Shown: piece by piece, positions 1-7,772 of the stretch
How positions within the stretch are numbered: the first letter of the stretch is position 1
Layout of the letters: each line of letters opens with the position of its first letter
DNA from: Lentilactobacillus sunkii DSM 19904
Lineage (GTDB): Bacteria > Bacillota > Bacilli > Lactobacillales > Lactobacillaceae
Direction: 5' to 3'
Assembly: GCF_001435575.1 (NCBI RefSeq)
Contig: NZ_AZEA01000027.1
Span: 1-34,998, forward strand
DNA length: 34,998 nucleotides
The notes under the pieces: generated by a model
Database searches by the model: none
Seen by the model: the letters and a program-made list of their open reading frames with translations, nothing else
What the model was told of the DNA's origin: nothing
Translations under genes and position numbers: made by a program

Positions 1-47
1 AATTCATCATAAGCTTAGTCTGTTTCGGCTATATAGCAGTCGAGCGA

Positions 48-88
48 GGTCAATGATGAACTTGTTCATCGTTGGCCTTTCTTTTTTA
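48..88 (+). terminator. Rho-independent terminator of an upstream gene
   Basis: A 13-bp stem (48-60 with 65-77, one or two G-T pairs) with a 4-base loop is followed by a T-rich tract at 78-88. It probably ends a transcript entering from the left of the window. The hairpin is also part of a repeated block (55-135) that recurs at 27530-27616. Confidence 0.6.
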
Positions 89-135
89 TACATTACCAAG
101 TAGGCTAGGCGTTTCACGCCGTCGGGGGTTGGGCT
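55..135 (+). repeat. Dispersed intergenic repeat, copy 1 (CAAGTAGGCTAG type)
   Basis: About 80 bp that align with 27530-27616: a GATGAAC...GTTCATC hairpin, a T-rich stretch, then CAAGTAGGCTAGG, a mini-hairpin around TTTCACG, and CCGTCGGGGGT. Shorter versions lie at 1669-1712 and, inverted, at 18863-18883. No coding potential is seen. Confidence 0.6.
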
Positions 136-269
136 GCAGGAGCACATTTCGACAGACGACCGTAGACTGAGGAACTGAGACAAAGGAAGAGATGTTTTTA
201 TCCTGGACTCGTTTTTGCTCTCTAATATTATTCGGATTAAACATGTGATAAATGGCAGACTTACGTCAA
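136..269. other. Intergenic stretch, right part of the 1-367 gap
   Basis: No gene is seen. Positions 149-165 hold GAGCACATTTCGACAG, which resembles the right ends of the long palindromic elements found elsewhere in this window (for example near 34971-34980). The remainder is unassigned. Confidence 0.3.
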
Positions 270-324
270 TTAAAAAGATGAGCCAATAATTCCCGGTTTT
301 GGAATAATTGGCTCATCTTTTTAA
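270..324. terminator. Bidirectional terminator, 24-bp perfect stem
   Basis: Positions 270-293 pair perfectly with 301-324 around a 7-base loop. The stem begins and ends with A- and T-runs, so it works on both strands. On the minus strand it terminates the secreted-protein gene that stops at 368. Confidence 0.85.
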
Positions 325-367
325 ACTCCGGGATTAAAACGATGACCGGATCAATTTAATGTGAGTT

Positions 368-1315
368 TTAAAAATTATTGAGAGTACTTTCTCTAAATGA
401 AGTGTTTGATCGGCCAAGACCATTGATCAACTGATAAAGATAACTATCACCGAAGTCTTGTGGGAAGTACATATTACCAGTGATATGTTTATCAATATAG
501 GCGTTGTATTGTTCTTGACTCCATGTTGACATTTCCTTGAGATGTTTTGCGTAATTATCAGGTACTTTAAACCCTTTGGCAGTCAGTTCCGCTTTAAAAC
601 GTGGGCGGAAATAATCGTAGATTTCCGTTATTACTTTTAAACGGAACATAGGGTCTGCGTCATTACCTTCTTTGGTTGTTAAATTATCATCAATGTCTGA
701 AGGTGTTGAGTCGAAATCTTGGACGACATCTGCTAAGTCCTTTTCATTGTTTATTTCATTCATAAGCTTTCGCATATTCTTTGCGTTGACAGTTTTCCAA
801 GGGGCTCGCCATTGATAATTTTGATAAGCTTCTCCAGGCTTTACCTTACTTAAATCAGAAATAATGTGTGAACGTTCATTTTTAGGAACACTATTCGTTA
901 GCTGATATAGGAATTGAATATCTGCTTTTGGTTGAGCCAGACTTCGCTTGTGATAAAGGTTCTTATGCCATGTCCACCCTTCCAGCTCTTTCTTTTCATC
1001 AGGAAGACCAGAATTGGCGCCATCTATTTGTGGAATGGATGTTCCGACTGCATAGTAAATTGCCTTTTTGCCTGATGGTGTCCGGACCAGGGCTTTTTCC
1101 CATGTACCAAACCATGTGTTTTTTTGACGATATTTATTATGAACAGTGGTTTTAAACTTTTGACTAAGAATATTGCCTTTCACGTGATATTGCTGCGGTT
1201 CTAAAGCGTATGTTTTTAAAATCTTGTAATGGACGGCAGCATGGGCAGTAGTTGGCTTGGCAATTACGAAAGCCCCCAACGCTAGTGCCGCGAATAATAG
1301 ATGCTTTACCTTCAT
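368..1315 (-). CDS. Secreted protein of unknown function
   Basis: A 315-residue protein. The start is the ATG at 1315 because GGAGGGG lies 6 bases upstream; an in-frame start 14 codons earlier has no ribosome site. Residues 1-26 form a clear signal peptide (basic MKVK, a hydrophobic stretch, then Ala-His-Ala), so the product is exported by Sec. No lipobox, LPXTG or extra membrane segment is seen, so it is probably released or loosely wall-bound. The mature part is basic at first and rich in Trp, Tyr and Lys later. I do not recognise the family. It is transcribed alone and ends at a strong bidirectional terminator. Confidence 0.75.
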   Translation of the reverse strand: MKVKHLLFAALALGAFVIAKPTTAHAAVHYKILKTYALEPQQYHVKGNILSQKFKTTVHNKYRQKNTWFGTWEKALVRTPSGKKAIYYAVGTSIPQIDGANSGLPDEKKELEGWTWHKNLYHKRSLAQPKADIQFLYQLTNSVPKNERSHIISDLSKVKPGEAYQNYQWRAPWKTVNAKNMRKLMNEINNEKDLADVVQDFDSTPSDIDDNLTTKEGNDADPMFRLKVITEIYDYFRPRFKAELTAKGFKVPDNYAKHLKEMSTWSQEQYNAYIDKHITGNMYFPQDFGDSYLYQLINGLGRSNTSFRESTLNNF

Positions 1316-1404
1316 AAAACCCCTCCAATGATATTTGATAGTTTTATTATAGTGCAATAGTTGAAAACTGATGAAAGAAATCTGAGATAGAATCCATATT
1401 AAAT

Positions 1405-1569
1405 AATCATGGTGATACGTTTACCCTTGAAGGTGTTCTCATTAATTGGCTTTGCAATCACCGTCAAGCCCTTAATAGCGGACAAGCGACAATCATGGGC
1501 TGGAAGCCTAAAAACGGGAACATTACGATAAAAAATATTTAGAAAATTGCCAATGCTCTCCATAATTAA
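1405..1569 (+). pseudogene. Remnant of an Xre-family helix-turn-helix regulator
   Basis: One plus-strand frame reads SGQATIMGWKPKNGN, then ITIKNI, a TAG stop at 1540-1542, and then KIANALHN in the same frame before TAA. The order 'turn, recognition helix with GW, short loop, kIAnAL' is that of the Cro/C1 (Xre) domain. No good start codon or ribosome site precedes it, and only about 55 codons remain, so it looks like a decayed fragment. The family call rests on these few motifs and is tentative. Confidence 0.35.
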
Positions 1570-1668
1570 TCAATGATTTCATTCGGTTCTATAATTTCTG
1601 TCATCACTAATAGATTAAAGGCTATTATCAACAACAGATATTGTAAAATCCTTTTATATACGTTAGGG

Positions 1669-1712
1669 ATTCCAAGTAGGCTAGACGTGTTTCACACGGT
1701 CGTCGAGGCTGT
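1669..1712 (+). repeat. Dispersed intergenic repeat, short copy (CAAGTAGGCTAG type)
   Basis: CCAAGTAGGCTAGACG is followed by a mini-hairpin around TTTCACACG and GTCGTCG. Compared with copy 1 the hairpin arms differ but still pair (GGCG/CGCC there, CGTG/CACG here). Confidence 0.5.
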
Positions 1713-1840
1713 AAGAAAACATTTTGATTAGATAGAAGTTGCCTTCTTTTTTTACATCTCCCCATTATTTTGGTAGATTAACAATAGAACTATAAATATG
1801 TGGAGATATATAAATAATATAGAATGTCAGGGGGGATTCC

Positions 1841-2539
1841 ATGTTTAACTTAACTCAACCAGAAATTATTATTCGCTTAGTTGCCGCCATCTTTGTTGGT
1901 GGGATCATCGGGTTTGAACGGGAGCGTAAATCACGGCCTGCGGGAATGAAGACTCATATTTTGGTCTGTATTGGTGCTTGTATTATTGCATTGATCCAGT
2001 GTCAATTAACCAGTATGACCGTCGATTACAACTTCGCCCATCCAAAAATTGTTGGGGCTTTGTCAGCGGATACCGCCCGATTAACCGCTCAAGTTGTTTC
2101 TGGGATTGGTTTCTTAGGTGCCGGAACGATTATTATGACTAACAAAACGGTTAAAGGGTTAACCACTGCCGCCAGCATCTGGTCCGTTGCCGGTTTGGGA
2201 CTGGCTTTAGGTTATGGCTATTATTTGATTGCCGCATTTGGTACTGCAATAATTTTCTTCTCATTAACGGCGTTGGCTTATTTGATTCCAATGGGCAACA
2301 TTAACCGATTGGAAATTAAACTGAATGAACATCAAACAACAAAGTTTATCAAACAAGTGCTCAAGAAATTCCATATTGATATTGAGAATACCGATGTCAC
2401 GATTAAGCGTGACGAGGATGGCAGCCGAAATTATACGATCATGTATACGTTGGAAGTTCCTCGAAAAGTAGATACCAGCGAACTGGTTTTTGAATTATCC
2501 GACAATGAGCAGGTGGATTATGTGCGACTGTTGGAATAA
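1841..2539 (+). CDS. MgtC/SapB family membrane protein
   Basis: A 232-residue inner-membrane protein. The N-terminal half has four or five hydrophobic segments and the MgtC signature, with GGIIGFERERKSRPAGMKTH near residue 20 and SGIGFLGAGTII near 87. The last 70 residues are soluble and resemble the ACT-like tail seen in many family members. MgtC-type proteins are linked to growth in low magnesium and to acid or phosphate homeostasis in other bacteria; the role here is not shown by context. The ATG at 1841 follows an unusual run of six Gs (1830-1835) as ribosome site. The gene stands alone, with a hairpin 25 bp after the stop. Confidence 0.88.
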   Translation: MFNLTQPEIIIRLVAAIFVGGIIGFERERKSRPAGMKTHILVCIGACIIALIQCQLTSMTVDYNFAHPKIVGALSADTARLTAQVVSGIGFLGAGTIIMTNKTVKGLTTAASIWSVAGLGLALGYGYYLIAAFGTAIIFFSLTALAYLIPMGNINRLEIKLNEHQTTKFIKQVLKKFHIDIENTDVTIKRDEDGSRNYTIMYTLEVPRKVDTSELVFELSDNEQVDYVRLLE

Positions 2540-2562
2540 CTGGTAATTTCATCGTTCAAAAA

Positions 2563-2589
2563 AGTGCTCACCTAAAAGGGGTGGGCACT
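2563..2589 (+). terminator. Hairpin after the mgtC-like gene
   Basis: AGTGCTCACC pairs with GGTGGGCACT across a 7-base loop. There is an A-run before it but only a weak T-tract after it, so termination efficiency is uncertain. Confidence 0.5.
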
Positions 2590-2756
2590 AATTGTCTTCG
2601 GTAAAATGGCTAATTATCTAATTATTTTGTTGGAAAATTCGTGGATGTCCCAAGCTGAAGCGGTCAAAATATTTTATGATTATAATCTTTCTTGATATAA
2701 TTCAAATGTGATGTAAGAGATAACGTATTCATTAAGCTTAGGGGAGGGAGAATACT

Positions 2757-4031
2757 ATGAAAATCCAACAAATGATTATTGGAACGTTGGCGGCTGGTTT
2801 TGGGATGATGCTGTTTGCCAGTCAGCAAGCCGACGCAGCTAAAAAAGTCAAAATTACATCCAATGTCAAGATTACATCGGTGGATGTAGCAGGACGAGAT
2901 GTTGTGATAACTGGAAAGAATAAAATTTATAATAAGGCTGGTGTTTTGAAACACGCAAAGCAGGTAACCTCCAGCAAAAGATTAAAACAACTCAAAAATT
3001 CCAACCGATCGAAGGATTTCTTCAACGTTTATCGAATGGCTGTTACCAACAAACACCAGGTTTACTACAAGGTTGTTTCATTCGAGACTAAATGGCGGGG
3101 TTGGATTTATGGTGGTCGTACCAAAGCGGCTTATAACGGTGGCTTGAAAAAGGTCCAAACGACTCAAAATGTCGATCTTTCACAAGATGTTCAAAATGCC
3201 CGATTTAAGTTAAGCAATCCGGGAACTGCCGGAGTAGATAACACATGGACGAATATTCCGTGGACAAAATACAAGGCAGCTATTAATACGAAGGATTCAA
3301 CACCATACGCCAATGATCAGTTGCGAGTGATCGATGCAAAAAAAGTAACTCGCCAATACTACAACACTTTCTATTACGTAGTGGATGATGCTCACCCTGA
3401 ATTCAACGGCTGGATCAACCAGAGTGCATTAACCAAAATTACTGATCCTGCCCCGGATAAAGTTGTCACCAATACAGTAACAAATACGGTTACCAACACA
3501 ATTACCAAAACAGTTAAAGTTCCGGCGAAAAACGAACTGACGATCAATTATATTGTTCACTCAAAAGTTAAAACCCCTCAACCCGGTGCTGCGGATGCTG
3601 TTTTAAAAGCATACCAGAAAGCCTATGCGGATGTATTGAGTCAACTCACACAAAATCCGGATACCGCTTCAACCAAACTGGATGCATTAGGCAGTGGCCA
3701 GCAAATTGATGTCAATGATACAACCCCACAATATTTTGCGGATATTTATGCTTCGTTTGATAAAGACAAAAATGTTGTGAATATTGATTTGAATTGGAAA
3801 CTGATGCCAGTGATTAATGCGACCGATAGGATACTTCAAAGCAACCAAGTATTTGATCCTAGAGCTGGTGTGACAGCAACTGATGCGTTGGGAAATGATG
3901 CAACAAATCGCATAGTTATTACTGAAAACAACGTTAATACTAAAGTCCCAGGGATTTATCATGTAACCTATGAAATTAATTCAGATGGGATGACTGTAGA
4001 CAAGAGGATCCAAGTAACTGTGAATAAATAA
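2757..4031 (+). CDS. Secreted surface protein with Ig-like C-terminal domain
   Basis: A 424-residue protein with a signal peptide at residues 1-27 (cleavage after Ala-Asp-Ala). Residues about 30-230 contain two copies of a GW/SH3-like pattern (YYKVVSFETKWRGWIYGG near 101 and FYYVVDDAHPEFNGWI near 205), a type often used for non-covalent cell-wall binding. Residues 238-254 are a short tandem linker built from TNTV units. The C-terminal 70 residues (GVTATDALGND...VPGIYHVTYEI...VTV) look like a DUF5011-type Ig-like fold. No LPXTG motif is present. The start is well supported by GGGGAGGGAG at 2741-2750. The gene is monocistronic, and an adhesive or wall-associated role is inferred. Confidence 0.8.
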   Translation: MKIQQMIIGTLAAGFGMMLFASQQADAAKKVKITSNVKITSVDVAGRDVVITGKNKIYNKAGVLKHAKQVTSSKRLKQLKNSNRSKDFFNVYRMAVTNKHQVYYKVVSFETKWRGWIYGGRTKAAYNGGLKKVQTTQNVDLSQDVQNARFKLSNPGTAGVDNTWTNIPWTKYKAAINTKDSTPYANDQLRVIDAKKVTRQYYNTFYYVVDDAHPEFNGWINQSALTKITDPAPDKVVTNTVTNTVTNTITKTVKVPAKNELTINYIVHSKVKTPQPGAADAVLKAYQKAYADVLSQLTQNPDTASTKLDALGSGQQIDVNDTTPQYFADIYASFDKDKNVVNIDLNWKLMPVINATDRILQSNQVFDPRAGVTATDALGNDATNRIVITENNVNTKVPGIYHVTYEINSDGMTVDKRIQVTVNK

Positions 4032-4061
4032 TTAAGTATCGTTAATGCAATGTGGTTTCAT

Positions 4062-4108
4062 AATGATCTTACTGTTGGATAATTTCGATGGCGAGATCAT
4101 TTTAATTT
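4062..4108 (+). terminator. Weak terminator after the secreted protein gene
   Basis: AATGATCT (4062-4069) pairs with AGATCATT (4094-4101) and is followed by TTAATTTCTT. The loop is long (24 bases), so this is a modest candidate. Confidence 0.4.
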
Positions 4109-4231
4109 CTTCAACGCTGTCACTTTCTAACAGGATCATTGATTATTAGTAATGTGCCCATAGATATAAACGGATATGTACGCGGGTAATTTGGGCAGCA
4201 AAGTTAAAGCATATCAAATAATATGAAATCT

Positions 4232-4281
4232 CCCCTTTAGATGAAATGGCAGCGGCCATAATTATCCAAAGGGGTTTTTTT
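4232..4281 (+). terminator. Terminator-like hairpin with T7 tract
   Basis: CCCCTTT (4232-4238) pairs with AAAGGGG (4268-4274) and is followed directly by seven Ts. An inner palindrome ATGGCAGCGGCCAT strengthens the fold. It lies 200 bp past the nearest upstream gene, so it may end a read-through transcript or an unrecognised short RNA from 4110-4230. Confidence 0.55.
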
Positions 4282-4495
4282 GCGCTTACTTTGCTCAGTT
4301 CTACTCACAAGCAAATGATCAGAAATCAGAGCAATCTTATTATCAGTAATGCATGGAATCACGGTTGTTAAATTTATGAAAGCAACCGGCATGCTCGTTT
4401 GTGAATGAAAGGGCTTCCAATCAGTTCTATTCATGGTACACTTAAGGTGCTTAATTGTTTTTTGATATATCGAAAATCAAGGAGGAATGTGCATC

Positions 4496-5716
4496 ATGTC
4501 AGATACGAATCCAAAGTATCGATCACTTTTTGAACCTGTCACGTTGCCCAACGGGATTCAGTTGAAGAATCGATTTTCACTCAATCCAATTACCTTAAAT
4601 GCCTCGACTTCGGAAGGGTATGTCACCGATGATGATATTGCCTATGCCAAGCGGCGTTCGAATACGGCACCGCTTCAAGTCACAACTGCTACATACATTG
4701 AAGAGTATGCTCAATTGTTTGAATACGGTCCAAGTATTCGTAACGATACGTATATTGAAGGCTTGAGTCGGCTTGCGTCCGCCATGAAACAAAATGGTGC
4801 CAAAGCGATTGTTCAACTGACCCATGCCGGTAGATTTGCCAGAATTACTTTAAAGGATTTCGGTGTGGTCTATGGACCAAGTCCTATGCATTTGATGTCG
4901 CCGGTTGAACATAACGTGCTGGAAATGAGCAAACGCAAGATTCACCATGTGATTCAGCAATATGCAGATGCCACAAGAAGAGCAATTCAGGCAGGATTTG
5001 ACGGTGTTGAGATTTCAAATGCCCAGCGCCTGCTTCCGCAACAATTTTTCTCAACCTTTTCCAACCATCGAACTGATGAGTATGGCCCACAGTCAGTTGA
5101 AAACCGGGCACGTTTTGGGGTTGAAGTGATGCAGGCTGTTCAAAAAGTTGTTGACGAAGAACACGCTGAAAACTTCATCATCGGATTCCGTGGAACCCCT
5201 GAAGAGACTCGGGGAGATTCCGTTGGCTATACGGTGGATGAATTCAATGAGTATTTTGACCGTCTGTTGGATGTGGCCAACGTCCAATACTTTGCCATCG
5301 CAAGCTGGGGCCACGATATTTTCAGAGAAAAGGTTCGTGCCGGCAAGCACAAGGGTGAACTCATCAATGACATGGTTCACAACCATATGAAAGGAAAGGT
5401 TCCGGTGATTGCCACAGGTGGTATCAATTCCGCTGATAAAGCACTTGAGGCTTCACAACATGCCGACATGGTGGGGGCTTCCTCGATGTTTATCACCGAA
5501 CCGGACTTTGTCGAAAAGCTGCAAAACGGCCATGAAGACCAAATTGATTTGTCATTAACCAAAGAAAAATGGGATGACTTGAAGATTCCCCAAAGCGCTT
5601 TTAAAGACATCGTGGAATTCATGGACTTTGGCGGTTCATTATCCAAGCAGACCCGTGACGAGATCCGTTCTGAAACCAAACAGACGGATGTTGATTACTT
5701 TAATAAATACCAATAA
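4496..5716 (+). CDS. OYE-type NADH-dependent flavin oxidoreductase
   Basis: A 406-residue TIM-barrel flavoenzyme of the old yellow enzyme family. The ATG at 4496 is chosen because GGAGG (4481-4485) is 10 bases upstream; an ATG at 4487 sits almost on it. Visible motifs are LFEPVTLPNG and LKNRF at the N-terminus, QLTHAGR near residue 104, the DGVEI barrel strand, and VIATGGI with GASSMF at the phosphate-binding end. The physiological substrate is unknown. It is the first gene of a tight five-gene operon with a lipoyl carrier, macrodomain, SirTM sirtuin and lipoate ligase. Homologous operons in streptococci and staphylococci also carry such an oxidoreductase, where a role in redox defence has been proposed. 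Confidence 0.9.
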   Translation: MSDTNPKYRSLFEPVTLPNGIQLKNRFSLNPITLNASTSEGYVTDDDIAYAKRRSNTAPLQVTTATYIEEYAQLFEYGPSIRNDTYIEGLSRLASAMKQNGAKAIVQLTHAGRFARITLKDFGVVYGPSPMHLMSPVEHNVLEMSKRKIHHVIQQYADATRRAIQAGFDGVEISNAQRLLPQQFFSTFSNHRTDEYGPQSVENRARFGVEVMQAVQKVVDEEHAENFIIGFRGTPEETRGDSVGYTVDEFNEYFDRLLDVANVQYFAIASWGHDIFREKVRAGKHKGELINDMVHNHMKGKVPVIATGGINSADKALEASQHADMVGASSMFITEPDFVEKLQNGHEDQIDLSLTKEKWDDLKIPQSAFKDIVEFMDFGGSLSKQTRDEIRSETKQTDVDYFNKYQ

Positions 5717-5734
5717 TAGAGAGGACATTCTAAT

Positions 5735-6067
5735 ATGAAAAAACGTGGAGATTATTTATTTGTTGAAAAAGACAACGATGTATACACAGTATCTTTGACC
5801 CCAGAGCTTCAAGACGACATTGGCACCGTGGGTTATGTTGAATTCAAGGACGAAGACAATGTCAAAAAGGGTGATGCTTTGGCAAAGCTTGAGGCATCAA
5901 AGACCGTCTTGGACATTCCGGCTCCTATCGGTGGCAAGGTGGTTGAAAAGAACACCAAGTTGGAAAATGATCCAAAGCTTCTCAACTCTCCTGATGACAA
6001 ACAGAACTGGTTGGTTAAATTATCCGAGGTTGATGAATCAGCCTTCGACCAATTGAAGAATGCTTAA
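5735..6067 (+). CDS. GcvH-like lipoyl carrier protein (GcvH-L)
   Basis: A 110-residue lipoyl-domain protein, shorter than true GcvH (about 127). The lipoylation lysine is Lys56 in KLEASKTV, placed in the usual beta-hairpin between GDALAKLEA and the IPAPIGGKVVEKN strand. No other glycine-cleavage gene is nearby, so this is not part of glycine decarboxylase. In the SirTM operons described by Rack and colleagues (2015) this carrier is lipoylated by the operon's ligase and then mono-ADP-ribosylated by SirTM, which the macrodomain reverses. It starts 18 bp after the oxidoreductase, with GAGAGG as ribosome site. Confidence 0.9.
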   Translation: MKKRGDYLFVEKDNDVYTVSLTPELQDDIGTVGYVEFKDEDNVKKGDALAKLEASKTVLDIPAPIGGKVVEKNTKLENDPKLLNSPDDKQNWLVKLSEVDESAFDQLKNA

Positions 6068-6100
6068 TGATTGGAATTTAAATTAAGGAGCTGCGAAAAC

Positions 6101-6889
6101 GTGGAACAAGTTGAACGTCGCCAATTCTTAATCAAATATATGCAGCACGAACGATATGAATTAGCCAGAGTCAGGCCTGAAGAAATGCCCAGTGACGAAA
6201 CTGGTCAAAAACGGCTGCTACGCAAATTGTTTAATTTAAGGCAGCCGGATTCTGCCAGTGATGAATTTGTCAGGATTCAGGATGACTATTTGAATGAAGT
6301 GAATCATACTGAACCGTTCTTGGGAAAATCAGACTTGCCACAAGTCAAGCCAAAAATTTATTTGTGGCAGGGTGACATTACGCGGTTGAAGGTTGATGCA
6401 ATCGTTAACCCGGCTAACTCACGAATGCTGGGCTGCTTTGTGCCCAACCATGGCTGTTTGGATAATCTGATCCATACCAAAGCCGGCATTCAGTTGCGAC
6501 TGGCCGATCAAAAAATCATGCGGGGAAAGTCTCCAGAAGCAACGGGGAAGGCCAAGATTACCCCCGGCTTTAATTTGCCGGCCAAGTATGTGATTCATAC
6601 GGTTGGCCCTGTGATCATTCATCAAGTAACGCCATTGAGACGTGATTTATTGGCAGATTCCTATCGGTCATGCATGCAGCTGGCTGAAGCAAAAGGACTT
6701 CATGAAATTGCGTTCTGCTGTATCTCAACCGGAGAATTTCGATTCCCACATCCGGACGCGGCAAAAATTGCCGTTAAGACGGTTACGGATTATTTGAAGG
6801 AACATCCGGATGCACCGGACGTCATTTTTGCGGTCTATTCTCCTGAAGATTTGGCGTTATATAAGCAGGAGTTGGGGGTAGATAAGTAA
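6101..6889 (+). CDS. Zinc-type macrodomain ADP-ribosyl hydrolase
   Basis: A 262-residue macrodomain protein. The GTG at 6101 is chosen because AAGGAG (6085-6090) is 10 bases upstream; an in-frame TTG at 6071 has no ribosome site. Counted from that GTG, ADP-ribose motifs are GDITRLKVDAIVNPAN at 91-106 and CISTGEFRFP near 206. The segment GCFVPNHGCLDN carries Cys112, His117 and Cys119, the pattern of the zinc-dependent macrodomain subfamily of Firmicutes and fungi. The N-terminal 80 residues are helical and specific to this subfamily. Family members remove ADP-ribose placed on the lipoyl carrier by SirTM. The stop codon overlaps the sirtuin start by one base, which suggests translational coupling. 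Confidence 0.93.
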   Translation: MEQVERRQFLIKYMQHERYELARVRPEEMPSDETGQKRLLRKLFNLRQPDSASDEFVRIQDDYLNEVNHTEPFLGKSDLPQVKPKIYLWQGDITRLKVDAIVNPANSRMLGCFVPNHGCLDNLIHTKAGIQLRLADQKIMRGKSPEATGKAKITPGFNLPAKYVIHTVGPVIIHQVTPLRRDLLADSYRSCMQLAEAKGLHEIAFCCISTGEFRFPHPDAAKIAVKTVTDYLKEHPDAPDVIFAVYSPEDLALYKQELGVDK

Positions 6890-7758
6890 TGGAAAAAATA
6901 AGTCCACTTTGGAAAGTTGAAGACTCCGACAGTCAGGCCGATACACTGCGATCATTAATTGATCAGGCTGATGCGACAGTGATTGGTGTCGGTGCGGGGA
7001 TGCCCGCAGCGGATGGCTTCAGTTATGTCGGCCCTCGATTTGAGGACAACTTTGCCGATTTTATTGAAAAGTATCATTTCTATGACATGCTTCAGGCATT
7101 TTTGGCAAAGTTTGAAGACTGGTCCGAGTATTGGGCCTTTGAAAGCCGATTTGTCCTATTAAATGGGATTGATCAACCTGAGGGGAAACTGTACCATCAT
7201 TTTCAACAATTTCTGGAAAACAACCATTATGAGTACACAATTTTGAATACCAATGGGGACAACACCTTGGAAAAAGCTCACTTCGATAAGGACCGAGTTT
7301 TTAATTATCAAGGGCAGTTCTCCAGAATGCAATGCTCGAAGTTTTGTACACCGTTCACCTATCGGGATGACGATTTGATTCGAAAAATGGTTCGTGATCA
7401 GAGAAATATGCGGGTACCTGAAGACTTGATTCCTAGATGTCCAAACTGTGGCGCACCGCTTGAAGTTAACAAGCGAACCGACCAGGGGATGGTCGAAGAC
7501 GCAGAGTGGCATCGGGAAGAGAAAAACTATCATGACTTTTTGGATAAGTGGAATGGTAAGAAAGTCTTGAATCTCGAAATTGGCGTTGGTCACACGACAC
7601 CATGGATTATTCGAGAACCATTCTGGAAGATGACCAAAGAAAGCCCGGATGCAATGTATGTCATGGTTAATCAAAAAGATTATCTGATTCCGGATTATTT
7701 GGATGGTCAAAAAGTTCGGTTGAATGGTGATATTGCTCAAGTTGTCGGTCAATTATAG
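6889..7758 (+). CDS. SirTM: ADP-ribosylating class M sirtuin
   Basis: A 289-residue sirtuin-fold enzyme. NAD-binding GVGAGMPAADGFSYVG lies at residues 33-48. TNGDN at 121-125 matches the canonical TQNID motif. Cys149, Cys153, Cys184 and Cys187 form the zinc site. The position of the catalytic His of deacetylating sirtuins is Gln141 (NYQGQF), the substitution typical of SirTM. Such enzymes transfer ADP-ribose from NAD to the lipoylated GcvH-L instead of deacetylating. The start overlaps the macrodomain stop (TAATGG), and the lipoate ligase begins 14 bp later. The operon order strongly supports the assignment. Confidence 0.93.
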   Translation: MEKISPLWKVEDSDSQADTLRSLIDQADATVIGVGAGMPAADGFSYVGPRFEDNFADFIEKYHFYDMLQAFLAKFEDWSEYWAFESRFVLLNGIDQPEGKLYHHFQQFLENNHYEYTILNTNGDNTLEKAHFDKDRVFNYQGQFSRMQCSKFCTPFTYRDDDLIRKMVRDQRNMRVPEDLIPRCPNCGAPLEVNKRTDQGMVEDAEWHREEKNYHDFLDKWNGKKVLNLEIGVGHTTPWIIREPFWKMTKESPDAMYVMVNQKDYLIPDYLDGQKVRLNGDIAQVVGQL

Positions 7759-7772
7759 GGGGATATAACATT

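Larger units (their letters stand above)
1316..1840. other. Intergenic region with regulator remnant and repeat
   Basis: 525 bp between divergent genes. It carries the promoters of both neighbours, a probable Xre-regulator fragment (1405-1569), a short copy of the CAAGTAGGCTAG repeat (1669-1712) and a small GAAG/CTTC hairpin before T7 at 1747-1755. I see no intact gene. Confidence 0.5.
4032..4495. other. Intergenic region before the sirtuin operon
   Basis: 464 bp with a weak hairpin (4062-4108), a second, terminator-like hairpin (4232-4281) and the promoter region of the next operon. A 65-codon minus-strand frame at 4237-4434 lacks a convincing ribosome site, and I do not count it as a gene. 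Confidence 0.5.

Noticed and set aside
4237-4434. 65-codon minus-strand frame before the sirtuin operon
   Set aside because: No ribosome site at the ATG, no recognisable domain, and it overlaps a terminator hairpin.
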